Below, in pieces: positions 8,397 through 15,215 of a DNA stretch of 28,060 nt. The translations under genes and the position numbers were made by a program. The notes beneath the pieces were generated by a model. It was not told the origin of the DNA. It saw only the letters and a list, made by a program, of their open reading frames with translations, and did not search any database. This DNA comes from a virus. Numbering within the stretch: position 1 is the stretch's first letter; each line of letters starts with the position of its first letter. The stretch is from positions 1 to 28,060 of the IMG/VR virus record IMGVR_UViG_3300033153_006868. One strand, written 5' to 3'.

Positions 8397-8776
8397 TTCT
8401 TCACCTTCGTACTTTCTTTGATTGCTTCCAAAATCCTTTCTTTATTCCTTTTTATTGACGCCACAAAGAAACCGGCACCTGCACCTGGGCGTTGAAAATG
8501 CGCACCATATTTCTCATGCACCGCCAATGCATAATTCGCGGAGAAACCCAAACACAAGACAGGTGTCTTTCCTTGATACATTGGAGAAGTGAACCAACTC
8601 TGCCTCAGATTTCCAGTATCCACAGGAATCAGAGGAGGTGTTCTATCCATATCATACCTGACTATCCTCGCACCTTCAAGATATCCTTTCATGCAACGTC
8701 CTTCAATCCCCTTAATCTCTTTATTGAGATTCTTCATCACCTTCCGAAGACTTTCTTTTTCCACTGTAGTGCTCAT
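8393..8776 (-). CDS. Head-tail joining / tail completion protein, HK97 gp10-like
   Basis: A 127-residue protein with the gp10-family signature TPPLIPVDTGNLRQSWF in the first half. This is followed by a beta segment (VLCLGFSANYALAVHEKYGAHFQRPG) and the C-terminal F-F-V-A-S-I-K-R-N helix. The P-V-D-T-G-N-L-R and Y-A-x-x-V-H-E motifs are the hallmarks. Proteins of this group act at the neck or in tail completion. Start and stop overlap both neighbours (ATGA upstream, GTGA downstream), indicating coupled translation within the connector cluster. Confidence 0.85.
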   Translation of the reverse strand: MSTTVEKESLRKVMKNLNKEIKGIEGRCMKGYLEGARIVRYDMDRTPPLIPVDTGNLRQSWFTSPMYQGKTPVLCLGFSANYALAVHEKYGAHFQRPGAGAGFFVASIKRNKERILEAIKESTKVKK

Positions 8777-9141
8777 AAGTACGCCTTGCGAACGAACTCA
8801 TCAGTCTTGAAAATCATCGGAATCTTATCAAACCGCATAATCTTCTGCGCTCCATCCACCAACTTAGGATCCTCCTTCTGCTTCTCCGTCAAATCTGATA
8901 GTGTTCCTAAATACAGATACCCTTCTTCATCTACATCTTGGTTAACTATGACCTCCGCTCGACTTGTATACTCCACTCCCTTAGAAGTAGTGATTACCTT
9001 CGTAGAATCCTCCCAACGAACAGCAATTTCAACTGGGGTGGAGTAAGTATACCCTCCATATCCATCATCTGTAGGGATTCCCCAGTATACCGCAGTCTGC
9101 ACACTCAACTTTCTAAGAAATTTTTCTATTGGTTTCGCCAT
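8773..9141 (-). CDS. Head closure / head-tail connector protein
   Basis: The protein has 122 residues from the ATG at 9141; a TTG at 9147 is a less likely start. Features are VQTAVYWGIPTDDGYGGYTYSTPVEIAVRWED, then beta strands (AEVIVNQDVDEEGYLYLG) and a C-terminus with KIPMIFKTDEFVRKAYL. Early D-G-Y-G-G-x-T, R-W-E and V-N-x-D-V-x-x-x-G-Y-L motifs are typical of head-closure or stopper proteins in HK97-like siphoviruses. The ribosome site is weak, and the gene follows an untranslated gap of about 126 bases, the largest gap within the minus-strand operon. The assignment rests mostly on order: connector, closure, gp10-like, terminator, tube. Confidence 0.68.
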   Translation of the reverse strand: MAKPIEKFLRKLSVQTAVYWGIPTDDGYGGYTYSTPVEIAVRWEDSTKVITTSKGVEYTSRAEVIVNQDVDEEGYLYLGTLSDLTEKQKEDPKLVDGAQKIMRFDKIPMIFKTDEFVRKAYL

Positions 9142-9267
9142 CTGCAAGCCGTTCTTTTTCTTGCCTTATATAATAATATACCCCAATCAATTTGAATTGA
9201 TTTTTGAATAAAAAATCCTTACTCAGCCTACGTTTTTTGAGAAAAATTCAGTAGCTTTTATCCTCTT
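9142..9267. other. A/T-rich gap in the late operon with an 18-bp palindrome
   Basis: This is the only sizeable gap inside the minus-strand operon. It holds no convincing small gene. A perfect inverted repeat AATCAATT-TG-AATTGATT lies at 9185-9202. On the minus strand it is followed by a run of TATATTATTATATAA. An internal promoter, an operator or an RNA processing site is possible, but no -35/-10 pair with good spacing was found. A factor-independent terminator for leftward transcription is unlikely, because no T run follows the stem on that strand. Confidence 0.45.
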
Positions 9268-9645
9268 TTAATCAAATGAAGTTATGGCAGTTAAAGATAC
9301 TTTCTGCTTTGACATGGCGGCTGCCATTTTCCCAGTTGTGTCCATTGCGAGGACCTGTTGCCCATACAAAGTAGCCTCCAACCCTTTCCCCGTCATACCC
9401 TGGTAAGTTACATTCGCGCCACTTGCTCCCGCCTTTTGTATCTGCTGTTCTCTTGTCGCAGCAATCAAATGCGCAGTAAGCCACCGCTCAATTTCCTTCT
9501 TATGTCCATCAGAAAGATCAGTATCATCCCCAAGCACCTCTGTCACCGTATGATTGGCCCCAAGAATGTAAGCATCTACAATAGCATCCGCAAGGTCAGT
9601 ATCGATAATCTGTTTCACTTCCTCTGCTGTAACCCGCGCAGTCAT
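9268..9645 (-). CDS. Head-tail connector (adaptor) protein, gp6-like
   Basis: A 125-residue, mostly helical protein: MTARVTAEEVKQIIDTDL, then IVDAYILGANHTVTEVLG and HKKEIERWLTAHLIAATRE. It ends in a Gly/Ala/Thr-rich tail (GMTGKGLEATLYGQQVLAMDT). Helical adaptors of this size and the V-x-x-I-I-D-T-x-L / W-x-x-A-H-x-x-A motifs are typical of phage gp6-like connector proteins that sit under the portal. It starts at the ATG at 9645 behind AAGGAGAATATATA and shares one base with the stop of the upstream glycosyltransferase. The glycan cassette therefore lies between capsid and connector genes without its own visible transcription unit. Confidence 0.78.
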   Translation of the reverse strand: MTARVTAEEVKQIIDTDLADAIVDAYILGANHTVTEVLGDDTDLSDGHKKEIERWLTAHLIAATREQQIQKAGASGANVTYQGMTGKGLEATLYGQQVLAMDTTGKMAAAMSKQKVSLTAITSFD

Positions 9646-10418
9646 TATATATTCTCCTTATTCAACATTTCTAACGCCGCTTGGCGAACTTCTTCAGGTT
9701 TAATCATAGACATTGCTTTTTTGCAGTGTTCACAAGGATAATACCTACCACAAGGAGATTCTGGAAGATCAACATAGAAATTCCTCTGGTACGTATATCC
9801 AGTAATCTTCGGATCAGCAAACCCTCCAAATACTACCACGGCAGGAGTATTCATACTTGCCGCCATATGATGCGTCCCACCATTGACTGTCATCACCAAG
9901 GAAGCATGTTTCACAATCCCAGCGGCGATTCGAAAACTCGGGGAATTTATTGCAGTTACCTCAGGGAGAATCTTCGTTTTTCCGTCCGGGTCAAATTGGT
10001 ACACAGGAATTGGAAAATCCTTGACCACCTTCTCCCAACGTTCAAATCCCCAATCCTTATTTTGACTACCTGGTTTTCGAACAATAGGTTCTACAATTGC
10101 AAACGGAACCTCTGGAATCAGACATAACGCTTCAGCCTGTTCCTGTGCGGTCAAGCGAATATGACCTGCACGAGCACGATACTTCGTATTCCATACAATT
10201 GTCAATCCTGGATTACGACTCCATCGCAAGATGTATGGACGAGCAGAGGGTCCATCAACAATATGTAATGGAGAATTGCTATCCACTGCGGGATGATTCT
10301 TCCATACTGGATGATTGCGTGGATTTCCACTTACCCCGCAGATGGCCACAGATTTTCCAAGGATAGAATAAACTACTTCCGCTCTCCCTAAGGCCATTAT
10401 TTCATCACCATAGCTCAT
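9645..10418 (-). CDS. Glycosyltransferase, GT9 (heptosyltransferase-like) family
   Basis: A 257-residue GT-B-type protein. The N-terminus has SYGDEIMALGRAEVV (a GD[E/Q]I-like motif). The C-terminal half holds SLVMTVNGGTHHMAASMNTP at ~174-192, with the N-G-G-T-H-H-M-A-A motif of GT9 sugar-nucleotide binding, then VVVFGGFADP. Three cysteines follow (C223, C229, C232 in SPCGRYYPCEHC), resembling cysteine clusters in other phage GT9-like proteins. At 257 residues it is shorter than typical heptosyltransferases (~320-350), so the N-terminal domain may be reduced. GT9 enzymes transfer sugars from nucleotide-activated donors; donor and acceptor are unknown here. Neighbours suggest modification of a phage or host surface structure. 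It overlaps the methyltransferase by 14 bases. Confidence 0.82.
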   Translation of the reverse strand: MSYGDEIMALGRAEVVYSILGKSVAICGVSGNPRNHPVWKNHPAVDSNSPLHIVDGPSARPYILRWSRNPGLTIVWNTKYRARAGHIRLTAQEQAEALCLIPEVPFAIVEPIVRKPGSQNKDWGFERWEKVVKDFPIPVYQFDPDGKTKILPEVTAINSPSFRIAAGIVKHASLVMTVNGGTHHMAASMNTPAVVVFGGFADPKITGYTYQRNFYVDLPESPCGRYYPCEHCKKAMSMIKPEEVRQAALEMLNKENI

Positions 10419-11052
10419 TACATTTTCCTCTAAATACGAATGTCCAGATATCTTCTCTACCTAATTCAATTTCATCATCTCGAATCTCAAGCAAAGTGAA
10501 ACCCAACCCCTTTGTCATGAAATCCATGAAAGAAGTTTGCGTAAAATAATAATAATGCTCATCTTTTCGAAGATGCTTCGATTGCAACAAATGAGGCAGA
10601 TCCCTAAACAACGGAATTGAAACAAACAAAAACTGGTTTTTCATCTGACGCAATAAGTAACTGAAATTCTCTATATGCTCCAAACTATCAAAAAAAGTAA
10701 TTCCAGCAAACATTTCAATGCCTTGTTCATATGGATCATACCAGAGTTCGTTTTTGATTAACCATTCTTTTGCAACTGGATTTATGTCATATCCAAAACC
10801 ATTCTCATATGTTTGTAAGAAAGAACCACAACCTATTCCAATATCCAAAATTTTCCCTTGTGTATATTTACGCACCAACTCCTTTCTAAAGGTACTGATC
10901 CTCCGACCCATTTCAGTTTTTGCATATCTTTCATACTTATTGAAGTAATCTTGATTGTATTTCTTTCCATCATCCACTGGATAGTATCCTATATTCTTCT
11001 CCGGAAACCAATTTAATGTATCCCCTAAATACTCCCGCAAACTCGCATCCAC
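10405..11052 (-). CDS. SAM-dependent methyltransferase (class I)
   Basis: A 215-residue protein with motif I ILDIGIGCG at residues 68-76 and a second acidic strand ending GYDIN (D89). A motif IV-like segment ITFFDSLEHIEN lies at ~118-129, and LFVSIPLF comes after it. This matches the methyltransferase 11/23 group seen in glycan and O-antigen clusters. The start appears to be GTG at 11052, four bases after the previous stop; the ATG at 11054 is in another frame. The substrate is not evident. With the adjacent TylF-like methyltransferase and glycosyltransferases, the likely role is methylation of a sugar or small molecule, not DNA: no DNA-recognition domain or catalytic DPPY/NPPY motif is seen. 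Confidence 0.82.
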   Translation of the reverse strand: MDASLREYLGDTLNWFPEKNIGYYPVDDGKKYNQDYFNKYERYAKTEMGRRISTFRKELVRKYTQGKILDIGIGCGSFLQTYENGFGYDINPVAKEWLIKNELWYDPYEQGIEMFAGITFFDSLEHIENFSYLLRQMKNQFLFVSIPLFRDLPHLLQSKHLRKDEHYYYFTQTSFMDFMTKGLGFTLLEIRDDEIELGREDIWTFVFRGKCNELW

Positions 11053-11056
11053 ATTC

Positions 11057-11656
11057 TTATCCTACTCTTTTGAAAAAGATACTACTTCCCCTACAAAAGA
11101 TTTGCTTAAACTTATTCTTATTCACTTCTTCATCTACCGCCTTCACAATTCCGGGGCACATTTTATTTTTGTAATCGTGGAATCCCAGAATACCGCCTAC
11201 CGAAATTCGGTCTTCTAAGAATTCATAACCTAAAACAGTGGGTTTGTACAAATCCATATCCAACCAAGCAAAACAGAACCTCTTATCCTTCAATTGTGCT
11301 GGGAGCGTTTTTTCTATTAACCCCTGAATAGGAACTAAAACACCATTCAATTTTTCTTTGGCGATTTCCAATCTGAATTGTTCCAAAGTTATATGAAACC
11401 ATCCTCCTTTCTTTAAGGAACTTTCAATTCCCGTTCCCTCATCTGTGTATGGTAAACCTTGAAAAGTATCGCACGCGTAAACTCTCTTGTTGAGTGACAA
11501 GTCATCTACCACACGCGCTAAGTGAAAAGAATTCTTCCCGGTTCCAACACCTAATTCAATCACATCACCCCTTACCTCCCTACTCATAATCATGTGATAA
11601 ATGCAATATCTATTGAATACTTGCATTGTAGATTGCATCAGAAAATTATAACTCAT
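11057..11656 (-). CDS. TylF/MycF-type O-methyltransferase
   Basis: The protein has 199 residues from the ATG at 11656, which lies two bases after the previous stop and has an AAGGTG ribosome site nine bases upstream; an in-frame GTG at 11668 is possible. Motif I VIELGVGTGKN is at 32-42. ACDTFQGLPYTDEG at 61-74 is a hallmark of the macrocin O-methyltransferase family. AWLDMDLYKPT at 130-140 holds the metal-binding Asp pair, and GILGFHDYK at 155-163 follows. Family members methylate sugar hydroxyls in a SAM- and Mg-dependent way. Here it probably methylates a glycan built by the neighbouring transferases (inference). Confidence 0.88.
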   Translation of the reverse strand: MSYNFLMQSTMQVFNRYCIYHMIMSREVRGDVIELGVGTGKNSFHLARVVDDLSLNKRVYACDTFQGLPYTDEGTGIESSLKKGGWFHITLEQFRLEIAKEKLNGVLVPIQGLIEKTLPAQLKDKRFCFAWLDMDLYKPTVLGYEFLEDRISVGGILGFHDYKNKMCPGIVKAVDEEVNKNKFKQIFCRGSSIFFKRVG

Positions 11657-11658
11657 GT

Positions 11659-13779
11659 CTAATAACACCTTCTATAGTACTCGTCTGGAGATAATTCCAA
11701 TTTATTCACCAATTGCTTGCTACCAAGTGGAATGGCATAATAATTACAAACAAAGTAGATATACCTTCTTCGAGTTTCCTTATCTATACAAAATGCCTTT
11801 AGTTTCTCATACAAGTTTTCCACCATTACTTTTTCTTTCATTTGATGCACCAATCTTGCATCGTTACAGAAATGATACCCCATCGTAGCAAATTTCTTTC
11901 CTTTGACAAGTCCTTCAAAAATAGTAGTGGAAGAAAAAGCTGTGAAATAATCAAACGCGTTGAAAAGAGAATCAATATGCTCATCCACTTCAATCACATT
12001 CGAGTAATCACGGATGAAACCTACATCTGCCTCTTTCCGTTTCGCAAAAAATGTTTTGTAATGAGGATGATCCTTATATATGAAAGTCACTTCTGGATTA
12101 CTCCTAACCACTAAATCTACATATTCTTGAAACCCACTCACACCTGGAAACAAACTATACTTCAAACTCATATCAAAAACTGTCTGACCAAACATGACAA
12201 TATATTTCATTCCCTGTTTTAACTTGTATTTCTGATACAACTCTTCTTTCGATATAAACGGTTCTTGTGGAGTACGAGTATTTGAAGGATATTTTATCTT
12301 TTTGGAGCACTTAATCTTATCTATGTATCTAACAATTTCATTATCTGGTGTATATTGTAATCCTATTTTATCGAACAACAGTCGGTTATCAAAGAAAGCT
12401 TCTGTCCAGATATAGTTAATTCCATATTCCTGACAAATCTTTTCCAGAAAATCAGAAGAAGAATGCAATTTTTGAGCGATAATGACGTTGCAAAAATTAC
12501 GTCTTGTCAAAAATTCTACTTGTTGCTTATTATTATCAGGCCTCCAAATAAACAAATCCCGAAATATCCCTCTGTTATTATCGTATTCCTCTGTGTTTCT
12601 TTCAATATCCATAATTGAAACAGTGTACTTTTTCGCTATATGTTTGTTTGTTGCAATCCGTGTATAGAAATCCCGCTGTTTACCTCCCAAACGGACAATT
12701 AATAAGTTCTCCTTTCTGTTTCTTAATTTCTCAAATTCTGTAATTATCCTATCTTCTTCAATATTTTTATTACAATCATGCTCATATTTCAAACAATTAC
12801 AAAATGGAACGGGAGCAACATAGGCATAATTACTTAAATCCATACGCCGATTAGTGTAATTTTCAGGTTTATGATATCCACCGAAAATAAAGAAGGCCTT
12901 TTTACGCAATGCTATACAAAGAGGAATAAAAAAAGAAGGCCATGCTATCACCATATTCGATAGATACACTAATCCAACAGTAGTCCATATATCTACTGTA
13001 TCTAACTTCAAATCAATTCCTTTCAATTCACCATAGTAATCATCAACCCCTGGAAATGTATCCGCTACCGAAATAAAACAATAATCATTCTTGTATCTAT
13101 CTATCAACAATTGAATATATTCTGTTTTGGGCAGTCTTGTTTCCACTTTCCATTCTTCTCTCAAAGTAGGATATTTGATGATACAAACCGGCTTTGTAGA
13201 TTTAATAGTGCCCAAAATCGACTGGGCACTCCTAATCCATTTTGGGTCAACAGGTAAATCATAATCAATCTTAGTGTTCTTCTCACCCAGCATTGTGTAA
13301 TTCAACGCATCAAGAATATTCAATCCTTTCCCATAGTTGAATTTAGGCTTTTCAACTTGCGAGGGAGGAGTCACCCAAATTCGCCGCGGCTGTTTCATCA
13401 AATTCTTCATTTGTAGTCTTAGATGAGTCCTCGGCTTCACAAAGAAAAGATTCTTTGGTTTCTCATAGTATAATTCAGGGAACGCCGTTGACAAATACAC
13501 CTTATCATATCTTTTTGTGGCCTCCATCACAAAAGGACGCATGTTTATTTGATCCCCAAAGCCGAAGTAATTATTATACCAGATTTCTTTCTTCTGCTTC
13601 GTCTTGCGGCGTGGAACACGAGTAACTGGAACAATCTGCTTCTGAAATGCCTTCGGCAACTCCTCTTCTGTAGTATAGAAGATTTGACCTGTCCTTATGA
13701 TTTGTCCTCTCCAACGTAAACTTCCACCACCAATTTTCTTCCATCCACGTATCCTTGCATCGACAGTGGAAGATTTCAT
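11659..13779 (-). CDS. Three-module glycosyltransferase: GGGSLR module, GT9-like domain, capsule-synthesis-like domain
   Basis: A 706-residue protein. Residues ~13-57 (WKKIGGGSLRWRGQII to QKQIVPVTRVP) form a small module also found in the protein encoded at 14826-15185. Residues ~65-340 look like a GT9-type domain: WYNNYFGFGDQINMRPFV, LSNMVIAWPSFFIPLCIAL and AFFIFGGYHKPENYTNRR, ending in a cysteine cluster (C327, C329, C336). Residues ~350-700 resemble capsule polysaccharide / Kdo-transferase-type GT-B domains: KYIVMFGQTVFDMS, TFIYKDHPHYKTFF and DYFTAFSSTTIFEGLVKGKKFATMG. The product probably carries two transferase activities. The N-terminal module may attach it to another phage protein (inference). 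It overlaps the cupin gene (ATGA) and has a GGAGGAGAA ribosome site. Donor sugars cannot be read from sequence. Confidence 0.75.
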   Translation of the reverse strand: MKSSTVDARIRGWKKIGGGSLRWRGQIIRTGQIFYTTEEELPKAFQKQIVPVTRVPRRKTKQKKEIWYNNYFGFGDQINMRPFVMEATKRYDKVYLSTAFPELYYEKPKNLFFVKPRTHLRLQMKNLMKQPRRIWVTPPSQVEKPKFNYGKGLNILDALNYTMLGEKNTKIDYDLPVDPKWIRSAQSILGTIKSTKPVCIIKYPTLREEWKVETRLPKTEYIQLLIDRYKNDYCFISVADTFPGVDDYYGELKGIDLKLDTVDIWTTVGLVYLSNMVIAWPSFFIPLCIALRKKAFFIFGGYHKPENYTNRRMDLSNYAYVAPVPFCNCLKYEHDCNKNIEEDRIITEFEKLRNRKENLLIVRLGGKQRDFYTRIATNKHIAKKYTVSIMDIERNTEEYDNNRGIFRDLFIWRPDNNKQQVEFLTRRNFCNVIIAQKLHSSSDFLEKICQEYGINYIWTEAFFDNRLLFDKIGLQYTPDNEIVRYIDKIKCSKKIKYPSNTRTPQEPFISKEELYQKYKLKQGMKYIVMFGQTVFDMSLKYSLFPGVSGFQEYVDLVVRSNPEVTFIYKDHPHYKTFFAKRKEADVGFIRDYSNVIEVDEHIDSLFNAFDYFTAFSSTTIFEGLVKGKKFATMGYHFCNDARLVHQMKEKVMVENLYEKLKAFCIDKETRRRYIYFVCNYYAIPLGSKQLVNKLELSPDEYYRRCY

Positions 13780-14123
13780 GTTAATTCTCCTCCAAGCGTT
13801 ACTCTCTTGATGTCATCCTCACTGTACTCCACATACATCTCCTCAATCATCCCTGAATCTTCATATACTCTGAATTCATGTAGTTGTCCTGGTCGTACGG
13901 TGAAACATTGTCCCTCTGTCAATATCGTCTGCCTGCGCTCTCCATTCAACTCCTCTGTTACAATTCCTACTCTCCCCCATAACAAAACAAACAAATTATA
14001 CTTAGCTACATGAGAATGCCAACTGCACCTGTAATTCGCCAGTAATTTCAAGAAGGAAGTACAATGAGTAGAATCTTGACGAATTATCCATCTCTCCCCC
14101 CATACTTTGTTTTGCCTATCCAT
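13776..14123 (-). CDS. Cupin-domain protein, mannose-6-phosphate isomerase II-like
   Basis: A 115-residue single-domain cupin. Cupin motif 1 is WHSHVAKYNLFVLLWGRVGI, with metal-ligand candidates H36 and H38, followed by K41 and N43. Motif 2 is FTVRPGQLHEFRV, with H82. The N-terminus KVWGERWIIR resembles the WG-x-E/R start of type II phosphomannose isomerase / GMP cupins. It could isomerise a sugar phosphate or bind and modify a nucleotide sugar for the cassette; a non-catalytic binding role is also possible. The expected full set of isomerase residues was not confirmed. It overlaps the upstream gene by 8 bases and the large transferase by ATGA, so it is clearly part of the cassette. Confidence 0.8.
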   Translation of the reverse strand: MDRQNKVWGERWIIRQDSTHCTSFLKLLANYRCSWHSHVAKYNLFVLLWGRVGIVTEELNGERRQTILTEGQCFTVRPGQLHEFRVYEDSGMIEEMYVEYSEDDIKRVTLGGELT

Positions 14124-14829
14124 TTTCCAACGTCTCCCTCAATCCAATCTTCGGAAAACAATCTATCTTACTGATAGGACTGAGATTGTATATTTCTATT
14201 CCCAACTCTTCCGCATCCTTCGCTATCACTGGAAATCCTTTCAAATGCTTTTGGAATGGTGGTTTTCCCTTTACCTGTTGCCCTGGGGGCATGTGTGAAC
14301 CGTGCCAATGACTGTGCATATCTTCTGCATCCATAGTCATATCAAACCCTAACAGATTTATTCTCCGTACCCCCAAATGGTACGCCAAACTAATGGCAGC
14401 TGCGCCTGAATTCGCATTCCAAGAAACCTTTGAAGGATCAGAGGATATCCCTTCCCTTCTCTCCTTATCACGTTCAAGAAATTTAATACCTTCCATTTTG
14501 TTACGTGAACGGTTTGCGAATTTCTGATCACAACATACTTTCAATCCTGGCCATTCTGCTAACTTTATCCGGTGTTTCAAATACCAATGACTATCACCGA
14601 AGAACAGAATATCAACCCACGTTCCAAGCTGATATGCATTGTTAATTCCTATCACATGCCGATTATGGAGAGGTCTCATGTAATCAGAATACGCCGAAGG
14701 GGAAAGCCTTCCCGTGTATACTTTCTGTATCACCTCTGAAGGAACTTCAAATTCGTACGGTACGGAAGTTCCTCCCCCAATAATCCAGCACGTAGCACCT
14801 TCCCACAATCGGGGAACAGTCCAAATCAT
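14116..14829 (-). CDS. MptE/DUF115-like Rossmann protein of the glycan cassette
   Basis: A 237-residue protein. CWIIGGGTS at 14-22 is a nucleotide-binding-like loop, VIGINNAYQLG at 59-69 and DILFFGDS at 73-80 follow. Then come WNANSGAAAISLAYHLGVR at ~137-155, INLLGFDM at 157-164 and a histidine-rich MHSHWHGSH at 171-179. This pattern (GGGxS, N-x-x-x-x, SG-x-x-A-x-x-L-A, LLG-x-D-M) is typical of the DUF115 / 6-hydroxymethylpterin-pyrophosphokinase MptE-like group and sialyltransferase-like folds. These are often found in surface glycan and flagellin-glycosylation loci. The biochemical role is uncertain: nucleotide-sugar binding or sugar transfer is most likely. The gene overlaps the GGGSLR protein gene (ATGA). 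Confidence 0.68.
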   Translation of the reverse strand: MIWTVPRLWEGATCWIIGGGTSVPYEFEVPSEVIQKVYTGRLSPSAYSDYMRPLHNRHVIGINNAYQLGTWVDILFFGDSHWYLKHRIKLAEWPGLKVCCDQKFANRSRNKMEGIKFLERDKERREGISSDPSKVSWNANSGAAAISLAYHLGVRRINLLGFDMTMDAEDMHSHWHGSHMPPGQQVKGKPPFQKHLKGFPVIAKDAEELGIEIYNLSPISKIDCFPKIGLRETLENG

Positions 14830-15185
14830 GCATTCAATTCCTCTACCAACTCTTTGGCAGCCTCTTCCCGAAGCCCTTTCTCGTTCATAACCTTACCCGA
14901 CACAGAATTAACAACATCCCACCAACCTCCGGTTGAACGTTTCTGTGCTTTGTAGATTTCTTCAGTATCAGAAGAAGGCTCCCTTCTACGAGCGGTGAAA
15001 GGCTGTATGGGCTCAACTACTGTCTCTGGAATATCTTCCAGCGCAACTACCTGCTTACGAAAGGCAAGCGGAACTTCCTCCGGGCGTGCGGTAAAAACCT
15101 CATTTGGCTTTATAATTCTACCACGAATATACCGGAGGGAGCCCCCGCCTATTTTTCGCCACTGTATTTCTTTACTTTCACTCAT
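14826..15185 (-). CDS. Small protein with GGGSLR module, next to the major capsid gene
   Basis: The protein has 119 residues from the ATG at 15185; GTG at 15188 is too close to the ribosome site. Residues 9-53 (WRKIGGGSLRYIRGRIIK to FRKQVVALEDIP) align with residues 13-57 of the 706-residue glycosyltransferase. By eye about 23 of 44 positions are identical, including an eight-residue run KIGGGSLR. The C-terminal half is charged, with EEIYKAQKRSTGGWWDVV and EKGLREEAAKELVEEL, possibly a helix or a short linker. No known function is recognised. Position immediately after the capsid gene would fit a minor capsid or adaptor protein, with the shared module as a docking or beta-barrel element (inference). 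Confidence 0.7.
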   Translation of the reverse strand: MSESKEIQWRKIGGGSLRYIRGRIIKPNEVFTARPEEVPLAFRKQVVALEDIPETVVEPIQPFTARRREPSSDTEEIYKAQKRSTGGWWDVVNSVSGKVMNEKGLREEAAKELVEELNA

Positions 15186-15215
15186 CACAATCTCCTCTAT
15201 TAGTTAACCACCAGC

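Noticed and set aside
10405-11052. DNA methyltransferase (restriction or anti-restriction role)
   Set aside because: No DPPY/NPPY or PC motif and no target-recognition region; sequence and context fit small-molecule or sugar methylation better.
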